Positions 45,640 to 57,032 of a stretch of 64,000 nt of DNA are shown piece by piece; position 1 is the first letter of the stretch; each line of letters opens with the position of its first letter. This DNA is from Phycomyces nitens. Lineage: Eukaryota; Mucoromycota; Mucoromycetes; Mucorales; Phycomycetaceae. The stretch spans positions 4,712,001 through 4,776,000 of the forward strand of contig JAHRBC010000002.1 of assembly GCA_022702545.1 (NCBI GenBank). The letters are read 5' to 3'. A model generated the notes under the pieces. The model saw only the letters and a list, made by a program, of their open reading frames with translations, ran no database searches and had not been told where the DNA came from. The translations under genes and the position numbers were made by a program.

Positions 45640-46858
45640 TCAAAAGTTATCCTTCATTGAGCGTACGATTCCCAGCACCTGCTCGGGGCTCAAGCTGTCA
45701 TTTTTGCCTGTTGTGACACGATCACGCACAGACGATTGATCGGCCCGCATAAAGGGATTGGTAGCCAACTCGTTCTTGATTGTCGAGGGAGTAGTGCACT
45801 CGGTCTCATTGGCCCAGGAAATCTTGGCCTGGATGTCAGGGTTGTTGGGCTCAATATGCTCAGCAAACTTTAGGTTGGACCTTGTATATTCATGGCCAAA
45901 GTACACTTTTGTGTCTTTGGGCAAGGCTTTAAGGCGTACCATGGCTTCCCACATGTCTCCTGGGCTGCCTTCAAACAATCTACCGCATCCAGAGGAAAAC
46001 AAACTGTGGTGGGTTAGGTGAGATATAGACAGACTACCAAGAGGCTTACCAATCGCCTAGATATTTTCAGTTGGAGGGTAAGTAAAACAAAAACAAAAAA
46101 GATCGACAATTGTAGGTTTGGTGCATATACCTGTAAATACTGCTTGCTGGTTGGCTGCCTTGTCTACGACATGGTAACACATATGATCCATCGTATGGCC
46201 ATAGGTTGGCATGGATTTGATCGTCAAGGATCCCAGCTCAATGGTCTCTCCACCGTTGAGAATGTTGCTGACACCAGTGACATTATCGGACCCACCGTAA
46301 CATGGAATAGGCTTGGGCAATTTATGCAACAGCTTTGAATTGCCACCAGCATGATCCCAATGATGATGGGTAGTCAGGATACTGCAAGATACAATAGACG
46401 GTTATTGAACCGATTGGATTACACTATGACTATATCAATTCCAAAATAAATAAATAAATAAAAAGACTGATTTACCCAGTCAAGGAGTACTCGGGATAGT
46501 TTGCCTTTAAGGCGCCCAAGACATTATCAGGCTCAACAGGGTCAACGACCATGGCTAGAAAGGGTTGATATTAGTAATCGATTATATCTTGTGCAAATGT
46601 GAGACGAGCGTACCCTTTTTTGACTGTTCGTCGAGCAAGAGGTACGCATAACTTTTTTGTTTTTGCCAAAATTATCGAGACGCGTAGATTAATTTTGCAG
46701 TTGATAGTTGTGGTTAGAATGAGTAGCATTAGACAATTACATAAACACATTTACTTGTCTTTAAGACATGGAACAGGTGTAATGATCATCTTTACAGCAG
46801 CACTTGATGAAAATGTACGACGGTTAATATAAGAAGACAAGAGTCGGGAAAGATGCAT
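45640..46858 (-). CDS. GLO2: Hydroxyacylglutathione hydrolase (glyoxalase II), 6 exons, 280 aa
   Basis: Hydrolyses S-D-lactoylglutathione to D-lactate and glutathione, the second step of methylglyoxal detoxification. Exons: 46755-46858, 46614-46651, 46476-46554, 46131-46381, 46050-46056 and 45640-46003 (843 nt). The metallo-beta-lactamase motif THHHWDHAGG (about 78-87) holds the dinuclear metal ligands. SMPTYGHTMDHMCYHV, TGDCLFSSGCGRLFEG and KVYFGHEYTRSNLKFA supply the remaining ligands and glutathione-binding residues. Exon 5 is 7 nt (GCGATTG) and encodes the centre of TGDCLF. Two in-frame ATGs in exon 1 matter: the first (46858) adds 23 residues (MHLSRLLSSYINRRTFSS...), a typical mitochondrial presequence. 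The second (46789, MIITPVPCLKDNYAYLL) matches the usual cytosolic start. No catalytic residue is missing. Confidence 0.94.
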
Positions 46859-47231
46859 AGAGGCCCAAAGCCTTGATAAATCATGGTATTTGTACAATCC
46901 CACCCAAAAAAAATAAAATAAAAAAACCCCGAAAAATGATCACTTTTTCAGTGCCAAAATCACCGTACAATAAATGCCAATTCGACCTCTTGCTTACACA
47001 TCATCTCTTATCTTCCAAGTGACCCTAGATTACTAAGCAAGGCCCTATTGAACACACCTTATCTTAATTTCTCCCCCCAATAAAAAAAATAAGGGTACAA
47101 GAGGGGCAAATCAGTGACGTAAATTGTCAATTGGGTCGCCGAAACAAGTCATTGTTTATTTGATGTTTTGATAGGTTTGCACAAGAAATGATAGAAAGCT
47201 CATTTGACAACGCAAACAGAATAAAAGCGCC
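46859..47231. other. Divergent promoter region
   Basis: 373 bp shared upstream by GLO2 (minus) and the PPR gene (plus). AT-rich; no distinct TATA box was recognised. Confidence 0.5.
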
Positions 47232-48383
47232 ATGCGGCATGTCAACGGTCGCACACTTGATCTACTAATCACCACTCTGTTGCCAGACACCGCCTTGACC
47301 AATTTGAGCCAGAGATTATTGTCGATTTCAAGCGGAATATGGCGATGCACAAACTGCCAGCGATTTCGGCCGGCCTATACTATGCATCCAATCCATCCCC
47401 AATCGACACGACGGATCGCTCGTCCGTCGCCATTGTCTCCATATAGTTTTTCAGCTTTTGGAAACACACCGCTTCCGGCAGCCACCCGACGCTTTGTTTC
47501 GTCCCTGCCGACCATTGTTGATGCGACCGAAATGACAAATTCGGCAACACAGCCCGTAAAAGGCGAGCCCAGAAAAGGCGAACGATTGCGAGAGAACTCA
47601 ATGGCAATAATCGCGTTTGCTTCGAATGGACGGGTCAATGAGGCACTCGAAAGATATTTCTATATGCTGGGTACTGGTGGATTTCCTAGCCAAGAAGCAC
47701 TTTACCAACTCGCCAGGGCACTCTACCGTGCATCAAATCTGGCGGGAATGTATGCGCTGCATGATACCCTCTTATTATACTACAAAGTCAACTTGCCCTC
47801 AAAACGACAATTGCGTTCAATGATGTACATGTACACGATGATGATCACTCTCATTGGACGGAAAAACAATATATTACCCAAGGATATGGAAAAGATAAGA
47901 AAGCTGTGTGGAGAAATGGAGACTCTGAACATAAAAACAACGATTGTGCTCTACAATAACCTCATCAAGCTGTTTGTGACAATGAAGGATTATGGGGGTG
48001 CATATGCACTTTACGAGGAATTGCTCCGGAAGAACATGAAGCCTACTCATTACACGTATAGCATTCTGATGCTGGCATCTGCGCAACAACGTGACCTTGA
48101 GAAGATTGTCCAACTCATGGATGCCATGGAGGAACACCAAGTCTTGCCCGATCGAGCGATTGTTAGCATCCTAGTCGACGTGCTGTCCAATATTCGTGAG
48201 TTTGATTCAGCCATGGAACTGACAGAACGGGCCTATACTCTGATGGAGAGTACTGAGATGGGGGCCAAGTTTCGAAATCACCTGAGGATGTCTATTACAA
48301 AGAAAAGGCACAATTTTACTCTAAAGAAGCATAAGCGCTACATGTTGAAAAAGGCAAAGAAGCGTACACTTAGAGACATTTAA
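47232..48383 (+). CDS. Pentatricopeptide-repeat (PPR) protein, probably mitochondrial, 383 aa, intronless
   Basis: A helical-repeat RNA-binding protein. The N-terminal 100 residues are rich in Arg/Ser/Thr/Pro with almost no acidic residues, as in mitochondrial presequences. From about 120 the chain shows PPR-style paired helices: NSMAIIAFASNGRVNEALER, IVLYNNLIKLFVTMKDYGGA, THYTYSILMLASAQQRDLEK and DRAIVSILVDVLSNIREFDS. The C-terminus is strongly basic (KKRHNFTLKKHKRYMLKKAK), suiting rRNA or ribosome association. Start 47232 is the first ATG; later Mets (e.g. MHPIHPQ near residue 51) are possible. Fungal PPR proteins mostly act in organellar RNA stability or translation; the exact role cannot be read. 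Confidence 0.82.
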   Translation: MRHVNGRTLDLLITTLLPDTALTNLSQRLLSISSGIWRCTNCQRFRPAYTMHPIHPQSTRRIARPSPLSPYSFSAFGNTPLPAATRRFVSSLPTIVDATEMTNSATQPVKGEPRKGERLRENSMAIIAFASNGRVNEALERYFYMLGTGGFPSQEALYQLARALYRASNLAGMYALHDTLLLYYKVNLPSKRQLRSMMYMYTMMITLIGRKNNILPKDMEKIRKLCGEMETLNIKTTIVLYNNLIKLFVTMKDYGGAYALYEELLRKNMKPTHYTYSILMLASAQQRDLEKIVQLMDAMEEHQVLPDRAIVSILVDVLSNIREFDSAMELTERAYTLMESTEMGAKFRNHLRMSITKKRHNFTLKKHKRYMLKKAKKRTLRDI

Positions 48384-48808
48384 TAATCCTCACATATATA
48401 TACACACAAACACACACACAAACACACACACATACACACATATACATATTTGCACATGCATCATCCGTACATACTACATAATACTTTATACAATTGAAGC
48501 CTCTCTATTTTTTTAAAATATCATCATTACGATCATTATACAAAGAACACACTCTAGTCTTAATCTTTATCCCACGCTCTTATATAACCTGTGACCTTGG
48601 CCAATATTTCCCTATAGTTTGGTTTTCTCGCACATTGTATATTTTAATGAAATAAATAAAAAATATTTTATTATGTGTAATAAATTATAGTAATTTTATA
48701 AAAGGTGCCAAGTAAGAAATAAAACAAGTTATATTATTATTATTATTATTATTATGATTTTGATAGTTGAGATTAGGATTAAGGTATTAATATAAAGTAC
48801 AGAGGTTT
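48384..48808. other. Convergent spacer
   Basis: Contains a CA run (48404-48437) and an ATT run (48734-48753). No gene. Confidence 0.6.
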
Positions 48809-50815
48809 TTATGAGATGAATCTAAAGTCAGGATGCTATAAATGTAATGTTAGCAAATGATCTAGTACAGCCACACACACACACACACACACTTACGCTA
48901 TCACAGAGGTCTTCACCGGTGCTCTCCTTGATATACTCTTCCTCGGTGAGATTCTCACGTCTCTTGTTCTCTCTGTTCAACAGATACTTGAACAACAGGG
49001 AAAGAACCACAGCACCGGCCATTAGGCCTACACAGGCAGCGTGACCTCGGGAATAGTATGGTGCATCGGTTGCACGGTAGATCTGGCCGCCAATTGCACC
49101 GCCAATGTTGCCGAGTGAGATAATAATTGCAACGGCTGTGCCTCTCTTTGTGTGCCCACCAATGTTGTTTGTGAACCATGAGAGCATTGCAGGAATGTGA
49201 GAAAACACACCGGTAGTGGTAATGATGGCAGCAATGTACATGGCCACAGAGCCCTTGTGCTTGAGGACGATGAGAAGAATGTAGCCAATGAAGCCAACAA
49301 AGGCAGGAATAGCTAGATGGAGACCACGCTCGCGTTTGCGGTCAGCGTGCATGGCAACAACAATGGTGAAGCAACAGGCTATTTTTGGAGATTAGGAGCC
49401 AGTCTTGGCAAAAGCGTTGAACTTACCAATAGCATAGGGAGGGGCAGACATGGCCTGGGCCGACAGGTTGGTGTAGCCCATACCGCTGATGATGCTGGGA
49501 AGGAAGAGACTGAGACTGTAGAGAGGAGTGGAACCACAGATATAGATCAAAGAGTGCATGTAGACCTTCCAGTCAGTAAAGGCCATACGGAACTGCTTCC
49601 AGGAGAACTCGGTCTCAATAGAGGGTCCAGCATCAACCTTGAGACGATGTACAACCAACTCACGCTCTCTCTCGTTGAGAACTATTTGAGATGTACGTGT
49701 GTGTTTTTTTGGATTAGTATTGATGACTGAAATGTGTCTGGGGCTTACATTTAGAGTTCTCAGGGAAATCTGGGAGGGCAAAATAGGAAGCAATGGCGAG
49801 CAAGAGGGTGGGAATAGCTTCGATAAGGAAAATCCATTGCCAGCCATGCATATTACGGATACCGTCCATTTGCATAATACCATAGGCCTAACAAATAACA
49901 CGCCAAGATTAGCAGCCATTAAAATATTAAAATAAAAAACAAAGGTTCTCCTTAAAATTTCAGTTACTTACCAATACACCACCGAATGCCTGCAAGGGAC
50001 ATGCAACACATCAAACCAGTTAGTCTATGCAATAAACTTAATGTTCTTACTTACGCCAGCAAGAGTAGAGCAGGCAAAAAAGAAGGCTACTCGTGTTGCC
50101 TGTTCTTGACGGGTATACCACAGTGTGAGATAAAAGATGACACCTGGGAAGAGGCCTGCTTCGGTGATACCCAAGAAGAATCTACTGGCCAGCAGTCCAG
50201 CCGTGTTCTCTAGTGCGGCCATGCAGGCCATAACGATACCCCATGAAATCATGACAATTGGAATCCACTTGCTAGGTCCAATCTTCTTTAGCATCATGTT
50301 GGACGGGACTTCAAAGATGATCTGGGAGTCAAAGGCGGAACGCACAGTAATGCAAAAGATACAAAGGTTAGACAAACGAATCCAAATTACCCAACCAGAC
50401 TTCCTGATCCAGTATGACTGATTTACGCTCATAAAACTCTCAACTTACATAACCAATAAAAAAAATTGACAATGCCCAGTTGTAGTCACTTGGAGTGACA
50501 TTGAGATCAGTAGCAAGACCAGCGAGCTTTGCATTGCCTAATACCACATTTGAGGAATTGTTTAAAGTGACGGTTAGACTTACCAATATTGACACGATCA
50601 AGGAAGGAGCAGAGATACAATAGGCCAAGGAAGGGAACAATGCGAAGATCCAGCTTCCACATCAGTTTACGCATTTCTTCAGGAGTGGCAGGCACAATAG
50701 CTGATTCTTTGGCAGCAGTGGCCTCCACATCGTAATCTGTGTGAGACATTTCGACCTTTTCAGTTGTCTTGACTTCATAGTGAGACACGACTGCCTTTTC
50801 AGAAGTCTCTGTCAT
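48809..50815 (-). CDS. Dal5-type MFS permease (anion:cation symporter family), 8 exons, 502 aa
   Basis: A 12-helix plasma-membrane permease of the allantoate/nicotinate/dipeptide group (Dal5, Tna1). Exons: 50584-50815, 50449-50537, 50055-50321, 49972-49989, 49749-49887, 49427-49681, 48897-49378, 48809-48835 (1509 nt). Signatures: LCSFLDRVNIGNAKLAGL in helix 1, IIFEVPSNMMLKKIGPSKWI after helix 2, RFFLGITEAGLFPGVIFYL, WYTRQEQATRVAFFF, GWQWIFLIEAIPTLLL and DFPENSKFLNERE before the central loop. The ending HPDFRFIS, typical of the family, is encoded by a separate 27-nt last exon. Exon 4 is an 18-nt microexon (AFGGVL). The N-terminal 60 residues are hydrophilic. With arginase also in the window a nitrogen theme is tempting, but the genes are 37 kb apart. 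Confidence 0.93.
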
Positions 50816-53800
50816 TTTGAATTTAATTCTTGAGAGTAGGAGAGAAAGAAGAATGACAAGCAGATCCTGGATTTTATACTCTATTTTTTTTAAATATATA
50901 TATATATATATTATACTGGTGTTATCAAGTGTCCATATACATATATGTATGTATATATTTGAACAGGTTTTTATAATGATTACAGCTCTTGGTGTTACTG
51001 TGGGGTTCTCCTCCACAGATAATTGAGGATCAAAAATTCTTGGTAACACTTCCTATTCGATGGGTTTTCAAATGCCATGTCCAATTTAATTATGTAGATA
51101 GATATCCCGCAAGGTGACATTCTAAAAAGCCTGTTACATTCACCCATACACAAACCCACAGGTTCAATTGGTTGATCTCAGAAATCAAAAGATTGTGCAA
51201 TAGAAGCCCTTTACAAGATATTCCGTTGGCTAATAGTTGATCCAAACTTCCTTGGTGTATTGGGACTCTAATTTGTCATTCATAACAGTCATGCCATCCA
51301 CTCTGCACACCTTTGCATTCAATTGCAAAAATTGGCTGTATGGCTCTTAATAGTGCTACATATCGAGTATCGCCCAACTCTATCTAGTTAATCTTGCCAA
51401 AAAAAAAGCCTATATTTTTGAATCGATATTTTGCCCAGATTCAACACCCGTATTAGATCAACTTGTAATCGATTTATCATCAGGGCGTACAAACTCACAA
51501 GACTTGGGTTTGTGACCCAAGATCCTTATTTGACCTATGTGTCCTGTACATTTCCCCAAGATGAGATAATAAAGATCTACTTCAATTTCCGAAGAGCTCT
51601 TTGCAAACACAACCAAATGCCAACATTTATCATGACTCACCAAAGTCAAACTCAGGGAACCTATCAATAAGTTTGATGCTGTAAGCAGTATGGAATCTAA
51701 TCTGTTTTCCAAGCACAATTTGTAAAAAAAACAGTCTACTGATAATACCCAAAGATCTATGGATATATATAAAAAAAAGAGGCAATGTTGATTCAAGATT
51801 CTATTCAAACATAATTAATTTTTGGATGCCATAATCTAGAATCCGTCTGTGAGAATCCTTGTGATTGTAGCACACAAAAGCTATATTTTCAATCTTGTAA
51901 TCTTGTAATCTCTGCCAGGCCAATCTGCTCGTTTAGGATAGTTTGAACTGTATTTTTTTTATAAAAGAAAAAAAGCTCCACAAATTACTACAATCCTTTT
52001 TCAACAGTCTATATGGTTGGTTCAAGATAAACATGCTGAGCCGTACTACCAGAAAAATATTTTACATAATCTTCCTTATCACCAACCAGAAAAAAAAATC
52101 CAGAGAAACATTAATAAAATTATAAGCATTTTTTAAAAAATAATAATAATAATAATATTCACAAACATGATATTCTTGGATTATTATTCTCATGGCCGTT
52201 TTGAGGCTGCCAAGTACAACCAGTTCATTACACTAGTTATTGTATTCATAAACACAAAAGTAAAACGACATTTGTCACCATATATCCTAATATATCAAAA
52301 ATCCTTCCTTGAATAAATCTTTAGATCACAATAAAATTAGATGTCCCTGAAAAGCATACAACTGTTGCAAATTCCAGATCATTTGGTGAATTAATCAATC
52401 ATTTTTATTTTATTTTATCAATAGTGATTTTTGGACTATAATTGCTTATACTTGGGAATTGGATAAAATATTCTCGGTTACAATTTAGGGACATGAAGGT
52501 CTATAAATAACAGAAAACAAATATACCTGTACAAAAAAAAACAAATTATAGAAATGAATATTCAATAGTTTGACGACAATGGAAGCATCCGACCTGTTAC
52601 AAAGGAAAACAACTTTATTAATGATGGATCCTTATAGGCAAATGTATTCATATATGCTAAGCATACTTTTGATCCAGAGACAAACCCATCATCAATCCAA
52701 TTCTATATTTGAACATGAAACTAGATGAAAGCCACTTTATTTTTATTTTATTTATTTACTTTTTGAAAGAAAGAAAGAAAGAAAAAAAGCCATTCCATTT
52801 CACCATTCGTTCTTGCAAACCTGACTTGGATCTGTAATAGGCAACTGTGTACCAATAATAAGATATATATACATATATATATACTCTTTGAAATGTTGTT
52901 ATCATCGTTTGTTGGTCTGGACTGTAGCTAGGTATGGTAGTTTCGGCAAAGTATGCGCATTCTCTAAATGGAGTACTCAGAATACTGAAACCATTTAATG
53001 ATTTGTACATTTACAGAATTTATAAATAAGCATAAATTGAAATATTTGTTCGTGGGACTGTATTGGTTTTAGGCATCACTCAGGGGCCCATGTTCAAAAC
53101 CAGAGATATTTGGGATAATGTATTTTTAAAGGTACAATACCATTTTTTACGGTATTGAAGTATGAGATAATAATAATAATAATAATCACTCTGAGAATAG
53201 CCAAAGAATGGGGAAAAAAGGGGAAACCAGGGCTTGATTATTAAAGAGGTCATGTATTCATGGTCATTTTCATGTGTATGTTTTTGTAGCTTTTATTAAA
53301 TGTCAATCTTTTAGTAGATTTATATCTGTAGAGCTGTAATATAGTCGACATTTGCTTGACAATAAGCTCGAGTTCATCCAAATGCTAATTTATTTGACGA
53401 AAAGTCACTTTATCTTTATAAACACAAATTTAACAACGTTTATGTTATTAAGTAATCTTGTGAGGCATATAAGGATCCACCATTATCACTTTATTTTACT
53501 TGATTTGGTTAAATATTCATCAAACTGTCTCAATTGTTCACTCACAAAAATTTTCAAGCACTGCAAAGTCATGCTATTTGTACCAAAAGTGCATTTTTGA
53601 TACCCTCTAACAAAATCCAGAGGACCTGAGACCAGTCTGAGAAATTTCAAAAAAAATTGTCAAGTAAAGGTGTGTAGATTCTTAATACAAACCGACTGGT
53701 ACTTATCTGACCACCCATAAAGGCGTACTGTCGAGATATAGAGGATGTTAGAATAAGCGGAATTTATAAAGAAGTGTATATAAAAGGAAATATGACTATT

Positions 53801-54625
53801 TGCACCGTACATATACAAAAGATTTCAAGGGTTTTAGAAATACGCAATAGATATTTAAAGTAAAAGAAAACTAGAGTAATAACTATATAAACCACCCATA
53901 ATATTCTTTCTTTCATAAATAAAGCTCTCACAGTATCGACAAGTTCCCAGCCCATATTTACCACGGCAGGTAAATGATTGACACATAGACTCATACTACC
54001 ACTGATAATAATTGTTAGATGTGAATTTATGAACTATCATTGATTTTCAACCACAATCTAATAAGATGAAATGGACTAAAATCAGAATAAACAGTAGGTA
54101 TTTTATTATAATCTTTACAATTGCTGGTCAAGTTGCCATAGTATACTATATAACAATATATCTTACGGAGGGTCCCTCTTGGTTTCAAAGCAACAAGCTT
54201 CTACTCACAGGAATAACCACGAGAAGGTGGAGACCATATATTCCCGCCCCCAGACCTCAAAATTGTATTTCTACCAAATTCTCGCCAAAGTACAGCATCG
54301 CAGCAGCTTTGTCTTCGGGCTATGTCACTGCTCAGTCTTCCAGCACTGTCAAGGGTCGGTCTTCAGTTATGCTCAATGCTAGTCCTTTAGCGCCGTTCAA
54401 TGCAAGCCTTCTTTCTTTGTTCAATCCAAGTCTTCTGCGTCATTCAGTCCAAAGTCTTTTCGCCTTGCTTGATCTTTGCTTGCTTTCTTTGCCCAATTTC
54501 AATTTCTTTGTTCATTCGGTACTTGTCTTTTTACTTTGTTCATGTTCATTGTCAAATTTTAACGGATTTCCTACATTCAATTTTTTTAAATGGTTGATAA
54601 TTTGGAAACCAAGCCTCACGAGCGC
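50816..54625. other. Gene-poor, AT-rich stretch
   Basis: About 3.8 kb without a recognised gene. It has a TA run (50895-50911), AAT runs (52140-52159, 53168-53186) and AAAG repeats (52766-52786). At about 54340-54500 it has degenerate direct repeats (GTTCAATSCAAGYCTTCT-like), the start of a longer repeat-rich zone reaching 57300. The 250-codon frame at 54066-54818 is repeat-driven. Confidence 0.55.
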
Positions 54626-54906
54626 CCTAGAGGAAAGAACATCTACTCATATGCTTGCAACTCACCTTAGGACTATCTGTCCTACAGGCATAAGGTACGT
54701 CTTCCCTGATTCTTACCATATAGCAACATATGACTTTGTATATTTCCTTCTTAAGGGCCCGTTTTATTGGGCTCTTCCAAAAGATGAAAATATACTAAAG
54801 GCATACGCTGCTGTATAGGATACAACAAAAGACATACCTTATGCCTGTAGGACAGATAGCCCTAAGGGGAGTTGCAAGTACATGAGTTGGTGTTCTTTCC
54901 TGGAGG
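54626..54906. repeat. Inverted repeat, arms about 77 bp
   Basis: Arms 54626-54702 and 54831-54906 are inverted copies (about 85-90% by eye; shared block CTATCTGTCCTACAGGCATA) with a 128-bp spacer. No coding content. Confidence 0.8.
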
Positions 54907-55504
54907 ACTCCTGTGGACTATCGTCTTTCATTATGTCATCTTTAACATTTTGGACATCTAGAGAAAGATAATACATATATTAGTACATGTTCTTCATCAT
55001 AAATCACAAGAAATCAATAGGTACTTACAGTTCAATTTGTATAAAGGATGCTACCACCACTTTAACCACCGAAGGCGTCTTTCGAGCGATCTTCCTTCTT
55101 GCGGAGGGCGCCTTTTTTTAGCACTCCTCCTTTTTTTATTGATAGTTTGAGATTTCATTGCAATTCTTCTTTGAATTAAACGCATAATCGGATTTGTAAG
55201 GAACGGCATTGATCTTGTCATCAAACTCGGGAAGTAAACTTGGAAATCCAAATTTGGTACTGAACTCGACTTTGGACTTGGCATTGAACTCGGAAATTCA
55301 ACTCGACATTGAACTTTGCTTCCAGACTAGACACTGAACCGTGCTTTGGAATGCACTACATTGCTATATACCTTACCTTCAGCCATACATTGGACTTTAC
55401 AGCAAACATAGCACTGGACTTTGCGTTAAACTTTGCATTGTACTTGGTTTTGAGCTTGGTAGGCATACAATTATTCGGATCAGTCACCTGTAATCATATT
55501 GATG
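54907..55504. other. Degenerate repeat zone
   Basis: The minus strand repeats AAGTYCAATG-like words about every 15-25 bases (55260-55440). A 77-codon basic frame (55051-55284) is of doubtful reality. Confidence 0.4.
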
Positions 55505-55960
55505 GTGAGTATTCATAATTTTTTCGAGTCAGCGTTTTGACTTTACCTTGACTGTGGGACTCTGCCCATGATTCGGATTCCACTCTTTGGAATCGGCTCG
55601 GCAGTGGGTCTATACCCTTTCTTGAGCTCAGTCATCTATAATAATTTTGACAGTGAGTATTCATGATTTGATCGAGTCAGCGTTTTAACTTTACCTTGAC
55701 TGTGGGACTTTGCTCTTGATTTGGATTCCATCTTTTGCAATTGGCTCGGCAGTGGGTCTATACCCTTCCTTGAGCTCAGTCACCTATAATAATTTTGACA
55801 GTGAGTATTCATGATTAGTTAGAGTCATCATTTTATAATTACCTTGACTGTGGGACTCTGGCCTTGGTTTAATCCAGAATTCTGGAAGAATTTTGACTGC
55901 GGGTCTTTTCCCTCGGTTCAGTCCAGTCTATTGAAGTCACATTTGCAGTAAGTCTTCATT
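55505..55960 (-). repeat. 148-bp tandem repeat with splice-site-like borders
   Basis: Units start at 55505, 55653 and 55801 (spacing exactly 148), and a decayed fourth follows. On the minus strand each full unit has TTATTATAG, an 89-nt exon-like block (55695-55783 and 55547-55635), then GTAAAG and a short intron-like stretch. Only one frame of the block is open, and 89 is not a multiple of three. Confidence 0.75.
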
Positions 55961-56084
55961 CTTCATTGGATTTTACCTTTTATAATTACCTTGACAGTAA
56001 GTCTTTATATTTCTTTGATCATGGCTTGAATTCCGGAAGACAACAGTCGGATTTTCGGTTTATACGCGACTAGCAGGACAAAAC

Positions 56085-56230
56085 ATGTCAATACCAATAC
56101 CAATACCAATACCAACGCTACCACCAGCAGGAACAAAGGCACCAACAGGAACTGCGGGACTACCAACAGGAACAAAGGCATCAGCAGCAGAAACAATGAG
56201 GCTACCAGCAGGGGAAAGAGATAACCGCCA
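56085..56230. repeat. ATACCA hexamer run and ACCAACAGGAAC-type repeats
   Basis: A short ATACCA array (about 56091-56115) is followed by degenerate ACCAGCAGGAACAAAGGC-like words. They cause hydrophobic low-complexity frames on the minus strand. Confidence 0.7.
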
Positions 56231-56689
56231 ACAGAAGCCATGCGCCACTTGAACGATGTGTCCACCACACTGGGCTGGACAATCAGCGGCAGACGGATGA
56301 CCAGACTTGGTTGACCAAGGCCCTATACAGGCACAAAGGCACTGTAAGTCTTTGGGCGAGAGAAGTACGACTGGCGTACTCAACTGCCTGCTGTTAGCAA
56401 GAACCATTCTTCACTCTCACTGGCATCCTCTAGATGGTGTCCTCTTGTAGTACATAGGCCGGGATAAGGAAACTAAAGACCATTTAAATAGTTAGTATCC
56501 AAAATGTCATGAAATACAGTATAATGGAACAAATACTTATCTTAAGGACTCTTGATTCTGTAATAATCATACGGATTCGAGGACAACACCATCTAGTGCC
56601 GTATCGCTGCCTGGGTTCACACTGTTCTGTTGGGAGCTCCCTCGTAGACTGCTGGTAGCCAATATGTTTTCTGCCGGCAACCCATGTTC

Positions 56690-56750
56690 TCTGCTAGTAG
56701 TCCATGTTCTCTGCTAGTAGTCCATGTTCTCTGTTGGCGCCCTATATGTT
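56690..56750. repeat. 21-bp tandem repeat
   Basis: Three copies of a CCATGTTCTCTGCTAGTAGT-like unit begin near 56690, with a fourth variant (CTGTTGGCGCC). Confidence 0.75.
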
Positions 56751-57032
56751 TCCTGCCAGTAGTGTTGTTTGGTATGGTATGATATGGTATGGCAATGCTT
56801 GAATTGCTGATGTCTTGCTTTCTTTTGCGTCTCTATTGATAATCCAGTATTAGATAGTTAGTTTTTGTTGGTTTCCATTGATTTTAACAAATTTTCCCAA
56901 GTTTTGTTTTTTCTCAACGATATAGAACTTACTTTATCTTGGTTATGCATACGGGTAATTGGAATTGATAAACGCTTTGCACAGTGCTCATGGTAAATGG
57001 AACTCATTTGGCATGCAGTGAATATATCAGAT

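Noticed and set aside
54066..54818. 250-codon plus-strand frame
   Set aside because: Content is degenerate direct repeats with no domain-like block and no start or splice context.
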